Shown here in pieces: positions 7,992-13,358 of a stretch of DNA of 13,358 nt. Both the position numbers and the translations under genes were made by a program. The DNA is from Bacteroidota bacterium (GTDB taxonomy: Bacteria > Bacteroidota > Bacteroidia > J057): NCBI GenBank assembly GCA_003696875.1, contig RFHL01000023.1:1-13358 (forward strand). Direction: 5' to 3'. Position 1 is the stretch's first letter, and each line of letters begins with the position of its first letter. The notes beneath the pieces are model-generated. The model was not told the origin of the DNA. It saw only the letters and a list, made by a program, of their open reading frames with translations, and did not search any database.

Positions 7992-8816
7992 ATGCGGATA
8001 GGTACGATCGCGTTCTTCCTTTTTCTAGGTCTGGCCGGGGGGCGTTTGTGGGGGCAGCACATATCCTTGACGGAGGAGCAGAATTACCTGCTTGAAGTCA
8101 AGCAGGTAGATGAATTTATCGACCGTTTTAACTTTGATCGGAATACGCTGGTAATTCGCTACCTGAGCGAGCATTTTCCCGCCCAGGTTCTGAGTCGTCA
8201 GGATCTGGTGCTCTCTCTCTTTAACCACGGGCAGCACCATTGGGACACCGTCATGGTGCGGGCCTTTGTCAAGCAGGTGACCCAGCCCGATGATCCGGTC
8301 TACCTGAGCTTCTATGACGAAGACTGGTATGCGGAGCTCGCCTGCGATGTGATGTACCGGGACGCGCCGCGCAAGGCGACGCTCATTATGCAGGTGCAGC
8401 AGGATAAGCAAGGCGGGGCCAGCTGGGTGGTACGGGCAGTAAAGGCCAACTTTCTGGACGAGCTCCCCGACTCGGGGAGCGAAGATCAGGTAGTTCTCAA
8501 TCCCATGAGCCATGGCACCGACTTCATGGGCTTGCGCCGGGTGTTGAGCGATCCCGACAACCTGCGCAACATCGTCTTCAGCGAGTTCGCTCCGGAATCG
8601 ATGTCCCTGTTTATGCACGAGCTCCGCAATGGCAACCTCGTGTTTCGGCAAGTCAACGACATCTCCTACCATTTTTTGCAGGTGCCGGGCTGGAGGTTTA
8701 CCCTGCGCCGCTACCTGCGCAACAGCCACAATTCCGGGTGGCTGATTGATGAGTTAAGGCGAGCGACCGAGCCTCAAAAGGCTCAATTTCGCCACCAACA
8801 GCTCAACTTACGTTAA
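7992..8816 (+). CDS. Secreted two-domain protein, function unknown
   Basis: 274 residues with a signal peptide (MRIG, then a Phe/Leu-rich core, cleavage near LWG|Q at 21). Residues about 30-155 contain QVDEFIDRFNFD, FVKQV, an acidic DEDWYAELACDV segment and WVVRAVK. This helix-then-curved-sheet pattern suggests an NTF2/SnoaL-like fold (inference). Residues about 168-240 form a second conserved-looking block: LNPMSHGTDFMGL, SLFMHELRNGNLVF, ISYHFLQVPGWRF. No catalytic set can be named. Translation is probably coupled to the preceding gene: the gap is 2 nt, and an SD-like GAGGAG (7977-7982) lies inside that gene, 9 nt before the ATG. A 23-nt gap leads to the TPR gene, supporting a single operon. 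Confidence 0.87.
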   Translation: MRIGTIAFFLFLGLAGGRLWGQHISLTEEQNYLLEVKQVDEFIDRFNFDRNTLVIRYLSEHFPAQVLSRQDLVLSLFNHGQHHWDTVMVRAFVKQVTQPDDPVYLSFYDEDWYAELACDVMYRDAPRKATLIMQVQQDKQGGASWVVRAVKANFLDELPDSGSEDQVVLNPMSHGTDFMGLRRVLSDPDNLRNIVFSEFAPESMSLFMHELRNGNLVFRQVNDISYHFLQVPGWRFTLRRYLRNSHNSGWLIDELRRATEPQKAQFRHQQLNLR

Positions 8817-8839
8817 GTCTTTTCCCCAATCCGGACCTA

Positions 8840-11692
8840 ATGAATCCACTGCTTCGTATCTGTTGTTTCCTGCTCTTTCTCACCATGCTGGGACAAGCCC
8901 CGGCTCAGGAAGAAATCACCAATCGCGACAAGGCCGACATCTCTTCCCGGGCCAGCATGCTGGTGCGGGAGCTGGAGCAGCTATACAACTTCATTACCAA
9001 TTCCGATATGTTCGACTCGGAGATTGAGACGATCATCAAGGGAAGCTTTACCAAAGGGAGCAGCAATCAAATTTTTTACGACCGGGAGGTCATCGTTGAA
9101 AATGATCTGGATCCAGCTTTCAAGCCGGGTGCCACGCCCGTAGACCTGGAGGTCTGGCGGTACCTGAAGGAACTCGACCTCAATTACACCAAAAGCGAAG
9201 ACTTCACGGTACATTTCGAAAATGTCAAGGTTTCCCGGGTCTATGAAGGCGGGACCTACCCCTTTGTGCAGGTCTACTTTGAGCGTGTCTTTGAAGGCAA
9301 GCACAAGCAATACAACCAGCCCTACGCCACGGTGCCCCGGGTGGCCCTGGTGCGGGCCGATCGCCTGGACAAGCAGTGGGAGGTCCACATTGCGGCGATA
9401 GTCTTTTTTGATCCGGATCAGCCGATTCAGGAGGAAACCTACGAGGTTGAGTTGCCGCCCGAGCTGGAAAGCATGCTGGTGGACTCCAACAGCACCGTTG
9501 CTGCCCGGCTGCAAATGCAGCAAGAGTGGGAGCGGCAGCAGGAGGCACAGCGCAAGCTGATGAATGAATTTAAGGAAGATATGCGCCGGCTGGTGGAGAA
9601 GGAAGAAGAAGAAAAGCGGGCGGTAAGCCAGCGTTTTATCCAGCAGGGCGATGCCGCCCTGGCCGAGGGGGACTTTGAGAGCGCCCTCGCCGCCTACCGC
9701 GAGGCCAAGGCCATTAATCCCTACGATACCGAAGCATTTATCAAGATCCGGCAGGTCCTTGATGCCAAAGCCACCGACTCCCTGCGCCTGGCGCAGGCAG
9801 AGGATCGCTTTCAGGACCTCCTTAAGCGGGGCGACTTTGCCTATCGCATCCGGGACTATGAGCAGGCACTGGGATATTACCGCGAAGCGGAAGCCTTGCG
9901 ACCTCAGGTCGACAGTGTGGTGGAGCGCCTGCGGGAGATCGAACGGGTAGACATCAAACTCAAGGAGCTGGCCGCTAGTTACCGCCAAGGCGACTACAAT
10001 GGAGCCGTCCGGGACTTTTCCCGGGCCCTCAAGGATGATCCCAATAACCCTGACCTGCTGGTATGGCGAGCCCGTTGCTACGAAATGGCCGGCAAGGCGT
10101 CCAAGGCCGCCGATGATTATTCGGAGGCGCTTGAGGCCTATGACGAGTACCATTTTGCCTATCTCCAGCGCGGAATCATTCGCGAGGCCGAGGGCGACCT
10201 GATCCCCGCCGAGGCCGACTACAGCCGGGCGCTGTCCCTGCGCCGGACCGATCCGGACTTGTATGCCCGGCGGGCCCGCCTTAGGCTTAGGCTGAAAAAC
10301 ACGGCCGGGGCCATCGCAGATTATTCGATGGCGATCCAGCAGCGCCCTACGGATGCCGATCTGTACTATGCCCGTGGGCTCATCTATCGGGACCTGAATA
10401 AGTGGGACGAAGCCCTTGATGACTTTAGCAGCGCGGTCAGTGTAAACCCCGGCCTGGCCGATGCCTGGTACGAGCGGGGCCTGATCTACCATCGACGTGG
10501 TGCCATCCCCGAGGCGGGAGGTGATTTTGCCAAGGCCAAGGCGGCCGGCCTGGAGGCCAATAAGTGGAGCGAGGTAGAGCGCCTGGCCTTTGATGAATAT
10601 GAGGCAGCGCAAAAAGCCATGAACGAGGGAGATCTGCCCACGGCTATGCGCTCCTACACCCGGGCCATCACCTTGCGACCGGGCTACTATGAGGCCTGGT
10701 ATGGCCGGGCCGAGACCCAGGCCGCGAGTGGCAACCGCTATGGCGCCCTTGAGGACCTCACCGAGGCCATTGAGCAAAACAACCAGTATTTCCAGGCCTT
10801 TCACCGGCGAGGAGAAATACAGGCCAGCCTGAACCATCACGAGGCCGCGGTGGAGGACTTCCGGGCGGCATTGGCGATCAATGGACAGTTGCTGCCCGCC
10901 CATCTGGCCCTCGCTCAGTCACTTACAGCGCTGGGCGAACTGAAAGAGGCTCACCTGGCCTATGAAAAGGCCTGGGTACTCAACGATGAAATGCCCCAAA
11001 CTTACTATGCCGCGGGCTTGCTGCAAATGAGGCTTCGGGCTTATTCCCTGGCGGTTCTGGACTTTGAGCGGGCCATCAAGGAGGACAAAACCATGGCCAT
11101 GGCCTATTACCAACGGGGCTTGGCTTACCATGAGCTCAAGCAATTCAATACGGCTGTCAAAGATCAATCCAAAGCCATCCAATACCAATCGACCTATCCG
11201 GAGGCTTACCTGGCCCGGGCCCGGGCCCAGGTGGCGCTGGGCAGGGCCAAGAAGGCCACTCCGGATTATGCCATAGCGATCCGGCAACGGGCCGAACCTT
11301 TGTCGCAGGTCTACATGGAGAAAGCCCAGGCCCACGTGGCGCTGGAGGAGCCCGGCCCGGCCCTGGAGGCCTGGGAGCAAGCCATCCAACTGGCCGATAG
11401 CCTCAAGAACCTTGATCTTTACCTGAAGATGGGAAATGCCGGCCTTGACGCCGAGGCCTGGGCCAAGGCCCAGACTTGGTTTGAAGCAGCTCAATCGCTG
11501 GCTCCTGAGGAGCCTTCAGGGCTCTATGGCCTGGCTTGTGCCCTGGCCAATCAGGGGCAGTCTGAGCCGGCTGTCGCCTTCTTGGAGCAAGCCCTTGCCT
11601 CCGGCAAGTACACCAAAGATCAGCTTTGGAAAGATAAGCGTTTGAAGGTGCTGAAGAAGTTTCCTCCCTTTAAATCGCTGGTGAAAGCCTAG
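8840..11692 (+). CDS. Secreted TPR protein with N-terminal domain and coiled coil
   Basis: 950 residues. The signal peptide has Arg6 and a Cys/Phe/Leu-rich core, with cleavage near APA|QEE at 22; the Cys pair at 8-9 is not a lipobox. Residues about 30-192 form a globular domain (VWRYLKEL, HFENVKVSRVY, VYFERVFEG, RVALVRA, QWEVHIAAI) alignable with the C-terminal domain of the first cluster gene. Residues about 222-262 are a Gln/Glu/Lys/Arg-rich coiled coil. From about 264 to 925, roughly 18 tetratricopeptide repeats follow, recognisable by AYYxRG-type helix A and A-x-x-D-[FY]-x-x-A-[IL] helix B. The C-terminal KRLKVLKKFPPFKSL cap is typical of the end of TPR arrays. TPRs bind partner proteins, so this is probably the scaffold of a periplasmic or outer-membrane complex with its two neighbours (inference). 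It is the last gene of the cluster; no clear terminator follows. Confidence 0.92.
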   Translation: MNPLLRICCFLLFLTMLGQAPAQEEITNRDKADISSRASMLVRELEQLYNFITNSDMFDSEIETIIKGSFTKGSSNQIFYDREVIVENDLDPAFKPGATPVDLEVWRYLKELDLNYTKSEDFTVHFENVKVSRVYEGGTYPFVQVYFERVFEGKHKQYNQPYATVPRVALVRADRLDKQWEVHIAAIVFFDPDQPIQEETYEVELPPELESMLVDSNSTVAARLQMQQEWERQQEAQRKLMNEFKEDMRRLVEKEEEEKRAVSQRFIQQGDAALAEGDFESALAAYREAKAINPYDTEAFIKIRQVLDAKATDSLRLAQAEDRFQDLLKRGDFAYRIRDYEQALGYYREAEALRPQVDSVVERLREIERVDIKLKELAASYRQGDYNGAVRDFSRALKDDPNNPDLLVWRARCYEMAGKASKAADDYSEALEAYDEYHFAYLQRGIIREAEGDLIPAEADYSRALSLRRTDPDLYARRARLRLRLKNTAGAIADYSMAIQQRPTDADLYYARGLIYRDLNKWDEALDDFSSAVSVNPGLADAWYERGLIYHRRGAIPEAGGDFAKAKAAGLEANKWSEVERLAFDEYEAAQKAMNEGDLPTAMRSYTRAITLRPGYYEAWYGRAETQAASGNRYGALEDLTEAIEQNNQYFQAFHRRGEIQASLNHHEAAVEDFRAALAINGQLLPAHLALAQSLTALGELKEAHLAYEKAWVLNDEMPQTYYAAGLLQMRLRAYSLAVLDFERAIKEDKTMAMAYYQRGLAYHELKQFNTAVKDQSKAIQYQSTYPEAYLARARAQVALGRAKKATPDYAIAIRQRAEPLSQVYMEKAQAHVALEEPGPALEAWEQAIQLADSLKNLDLYLKMGNAGLDAEAWAKAQTWFEAAQSLAPEEPSGLYGLACALANQGQSEPAVAFLEQALASGKYTKDQLWKDKRLKVLKKFPPFKSLVKA

Positions 11693-11734
11693 CAGGGGGC
11701 CTCCCGGGGCTGACCAAAAGGGGAACATCAGGTG

Positions 11735-11766
11735 TTGCAAAAGAAGACCGGTTCCGACTACTTTTG
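11735..11766 (+). promoter_or_regulatory. Bacteroidota-type promoter (TTG - 21 nt - TACTTTTG)
   Basis: TACTTTTG at 11759-11766 is a perfect match to the Bacteroidota -7 consensus TANNTTTG. A TTG at 11735-11737 lies 21 nt upstream, within the 17-23 nt spacing described for Flavobacterium promoters. Transcription should start near 11773, leaving a leader of about 120 nt to the preferred ATG at 11896, or about 50 nt to the ATG at 11824. It is placed to drive the gene at 11896 independently of the TPR cluster. Confidence 0.6.
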
Positions 11767-11895
11767 ACCAATCAATGGTACCCTCTGGAAAGACTACGTT
11801 TTCCTGCATGCTGAAAATAGCCAATGCCACAGAAGAGGGTTGAAAAGGCCGCACACCCGATGGGGACCCCGTCAAGTTCGATAGCTTTTTGCCAG

Positions 11896-12528
11896 ATGCT
11901 TTCTGAAAAGGGATGCCGGAGATTTCGGCTTTCGGGTTGGCTTAGGTGCGCAGGTATGCTCTGTTTCCTGGGAATATTGCTGGCGGGAGGGCCACAACCA
12001 CTGCCTGCCCAGCGCCTCCAGCCGGGCTACATCGTTTCACATATGGGCGATACCACCCGGGGCTTCGTCCAGCCGGGAAACCCCTTTCGCAACCAGCGGC
12101 AGATTCGCTTTCTGGACCGTTATGGGGTCAAGGCTATTTATACCCCGGCCCGGCTCAAGGCCTACGGATATGGCGAAAAGGCGTATGTAGCGCTGCCCAC
12201 CCCTTTTTATTACTCAGGCTTTCTGAGTGATACGGTCATCTTCATTCTTCGCCGGATCGAGGGACCGGCTTCGCTCTATCGCTTTTATGCCCGGCGCTCG
12301 GTCTTCACCTTGCAGCGTGGACCCGCCTATTTCGAATTGGTAGAAATGCCCGACGGCAGTCTGCATGAGGTCAGCCTGACCTTCAAGTGGCGGCGCATTG
12401 CCGAGGCCTTCAACACCTATCCCGAACTGGCCGATGCCATTCGCAATGGACTCTACAAGCCTGAAGATATGGGCGAAATTGTGGAAACCTTCAACACCTG
12501 GTTCCGCCAGCAAGCGGAACGGGAGTAA
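11896..12528 (+). CDS. Secreted protein of a Bacteroidota family of unknown function
   Basis: From ATG 11896 the product is 210 residues with a basic n-region (KGCRRFR), a hydrophobic segment (MLCFLGILLAGG) and cleavage near LPAQ|R at 39. In-frame ATGs at 11824, 11860 and 11956 are alternatives; the first two put the core too far in, and the last has no basic residues before it. The mature part begins GYIVSHMGDTTRGFV, then a KAIYTPARLKAYGY strand pattern, and ends with an FNTYPELADAIRNG helix and an ETFNTWF helix. This GYIV-x-x-x-GDT opening and NTYPEL...FNTW ending match a recurring Bacteroidota secreted family known to me only as uncharacterised. It has its own promoter candidate upstream and converges with the DUF1684 gene with no spacer. 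Confidence 0.8.
   Translation: MLSEKGCRRFRLSGWLRCAGMLCFLGILLAGGPQPLPAQRLQPGYIVSHMGDTTRGFVQPGNPFRNQRQIRFLDRYGVKAIYTPARLKAYGYGEKAYVALPTPFYYSGFLSDTVIFILRRIEGPASLYRFYARRSVFTLQRGPAYFELVEMPDGSLHEVSLTFKWRRIAEAFNTYPELADAIRNGLYKPEDMGEIVETFNTWFRQQAERE
12501..12520. other. Perfect 7-bp inverted repeat at the convergent gene junction
   Basis: GTTCCGC (12501-12507) and GCGGAAC (12514-12520) form a perfect stem with a 6-nt loop, inside the last codons of the gene ending at 12528. No T-run follows on either strand, so it is not a canonical terminator. Because the two convergent genes leave no intergenic space, it is the only obvious hairpin near the junction. It may help end or stabilise one of the transcripts; codon constraint alone could also produce it. 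Confidence 0.35.
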
Positions 12529-13161
12529 CTATTCGCCCGGAAACATCATCTCTCCCGATCGGATTTCCAGAGGCAGGCGATTCTCCGCAGGCGGGAGGGG
12601 GCATACATAGCGGCTGCTATAGACGCAGTAGGGGTTGTAGGCTGTGTTGAAGTCGAGGATCAGCGGGGTCGTGTTGGGAACATCCAGATAGCGCCCCCCT
12701 CCGTAGGTCGAGACGCCCGAGGTCAGATCCTGGAAGGGAATGAAGAGTTCGTTTTTGCCCGGTTCCAGATAGCGAAAGGCCCTCAGGGCATAAGTGCCCC
12801 CCTGTAAGGAGAAGGTTACCTTTCCCGCCTCAACTACCTGATAATCTGTTCCCTGGGTGGTCATGAGGGTGAGGGTGTCGGGCTGTACGTCAGGAATAAG
12901 CTGAGCTTCCAGCCGGTAAACCGGCGAAATTGGAAAGTACCGCAGCCCTTCAAAATCCTCCTTGGCTTCCCGGTCTATAGGACTCTCGGGACTGTTTTTG
13001 AATTGAAAATCTTTTTGCGCCCGCTTCTGTGCCAGCTTGGTCTCGTACTGGGTCGGGTTGCTGGCCAGTTGGGTATAGATGATGATGGCCAGAAAAATGG
13101 CGCCCACCGTGGCGATCAGGTAGGCGCTGTTGCGGCGGTTGTTGAGATCGGCAAGTTTCAC
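12529..13161 (-). CDS. DUF1684 family protein with N-terminal membrane anchor
   Basis: 210 residues starting at GTG (13161-13159); no ATG is available upstream in this frame before the terminator. Residues about 13-32 form a single membrane helix (AYLIATVGAIFLAIIIY), preceded by a basic cytoplasmic tail. The body (about 36-210) shows the DUF1684 signature: a YFPISPVYRLEA strand, ALRAFRY, LFIPFQDLTSG, STYGGGRYLDV, DFNTAYNPYC, YVCPLPPAENRLPL and a final IRSGEMMF. The family function is not established. The conserved Gly/Tyr-rich turn, the paired Cys and the PLPPxENxL tail all point to an intact member. The domain probably faces the periplasm, anchored in the inner membrane. It lies downstream of tRNA-Val on the same strand but beyond that gene's terminator, and no separate promoter is apparent. 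Confidence 0.93.
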   Translation of the reverse strand: MKLADLNNRRNSAYLIATVGAIFLAIIIYTQLASNPTQYETKLAQKRAQKDFQFKNSPESPIDREAKEDFEGLRYFPISPVYRLEAQLIPDVQPDTLTLMTTQGTDYQVVEAGKVTFSLQGGTYALRAFRYLEPGKNELFIPFQDLTSGVSTYGGGRYLDVPNTTPLILDFNTAYNPYCVYSSRYVCPLPPAENRLPLEIRSGEMMFPGE

Positions 13162-13186
13162 GTGGGAGAAAATGAGGCCCGCGGAT

Positions 13187-13218
13187 AAAAAAAAATCCCC
13201 AGCGAGACGCGGGGGATT
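13187..13218 (-). terminator. Rho-independent terminator of tRNA-Val
   Basis: Read on the minus strand, AATCCCC (13218-13212) pairs with GGGGATT (13200-13194) around an 11-nt loop and runs straight into nine T residues (13195-13187). It begins 7 nt after the tRNA's 3' end and lies 26 nt before the DUF1684 GTG. Its position makes read-through the simplest route to express that gene, unless a promoter is hidden in the short gap. Confidence 0.88.
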
Positions 13219-13224
13219 GAGGTG

Positions 13225-13299
13225 TGGGAACTACTGGACTCGAACCAGTGACCCCCTGCTTGTAAGGCAGGTGCTCTGAACCAACTGAGCTAAGCTCCC
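13225..13299 (-). tRNA. tRNA-Val, anticodon UAC
   Basis: 75 nt on the minus strand. Acceptor GGGAGCT pairs with AGTTCCC (one G-U). The D arm is GCTC/GAGC, the anticodon stem CCTGC/GCAGG with loop CTTACAA (anticodon TAC, reading GUA and related Val codons), the variable loop GGGTC, and the T arm ACTGG/CCAGT with loop TTCGAGT. The discriminator base is A. The next bases are CAC, so the terminal CCA is not encoded and must be added after transcription. Only the DUF1684 gene lies downstream; no second tRNA is present in the window. Confidence 0.97.
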
Positions 13300-13332
13300 G
13301 TTTAAAGAACCATTGCCGATTTTTCGGCTGTG

Positions 13333-13340
13333 CAAAGGTA
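13333..13340 (-). promoter_or_regulatory. -7 element of the tRNA-Val promoter
   Basis: The minus strand reads TACCTTTG followed by CA, an exact TANNTTTG match of the kind seen before stable-RNA genes in Bacteroidota. The predicted start, near 13326, lies 27 nt before the mature tRNA 5' end. The partner -33 TTG/TTTG would fall just beyond the window edge and cannot be checked here. A short CCGA/TCGG hairpin (13316-13327) sits in the leader. Confidence 0.62.
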
Positions 13341-13358
13341 GGAGGAGGCAGGGATTCC

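Noticed and set aside
8981..10903. Long open frame (640 codons) on the minus strand opposite the TPR gene
   Set aside because: The plus-strand frame encodes a clear signal peptide and regular TPRs. The minus-strand translation is low-complexity Gly/Leu/Val-rich with no domain, as expected for the antisense of GC-rich codons.
11212..11227. Perfect 16-bp GC palindrome made of GGCCC/GGGCC units
   Set aside because: It is explained by the codons for an Ala-Arg-Ala-Arg stretch in a TPR helix, has no further symmetry beyond it, and lies in the middle of a gene.
11693..11730. GC-rich stretch after the TPR gene as a terminator
   Set aside because: The G and C runs do not form a continuous stem, and no T-run follows on the plus strand.

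Overview
The window looks like a chromosomal segment of a GC-rich member of the Bacteroidota, probably a Saprospiria/Lewinella-like lineage. The lineage is inference. It rests on a giant PKD-repeat protein ending in a type B (gliding-motility-associated, CHU_C) type IX secretion sorting domain, on TANNTTTG-type -7 promoter elements, on generally weak Shine-Dalgarno sequences, and on secreted families typical of that phylum.

Layout. Positions 1-88 hold the probable last 28 codons of an upstream gene. A six-helix membrane protein of unknown function follows (172-741). The 742-958 gap carries a long imperfect inverted repeat (800-888) and a smaller hairpin (907-925). Next is a 1869-residue secreted protein (959-6568) with a signal peptide, about 16 PKD repeats, four fibronectin-III-like repeats and a type IX sorting domain. 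A strong hairpin terminator follows it (6601-6648).

A compact three-gene cluster occupies 6769-11692: a 406-aa protein with a duplicated beta-type repeat, a Pro/Glu-rich linker and a C-terminal domain; a 274-aa secreted protein; and a 950-aa protein with an N-terminal domain, a coiled coil and about 18 TPRs. All three have Sec signal peptides. The C-terminal domain of the first appears homologous to the N-terminal domain of the third, and the middle protein may carry a distant relative. This is the best candidate for an uncharacterised envelope module.

A well-matched Bacteroidota promoter (11735-11766) precedes a secreted protein of unknown function (11896-12528). Its stop codon directly abuts that of the convergent minus-strand DUF1684 gene (12529-13161). 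Upstream of that gene, also on the minus strand, are tRNA-Val(UAC) (13225-13299), its terminator (13187-13218) and the -7 element of its promoter (13333-13340).

The window shows no transposase, CRISPR array, phage gene or rRNA. The unexplained parts are the three-gene module, the structured leader upstream of the giant gene, and the stop-to-stop convergent junction. No gap between genes exceeds about 220 bases.
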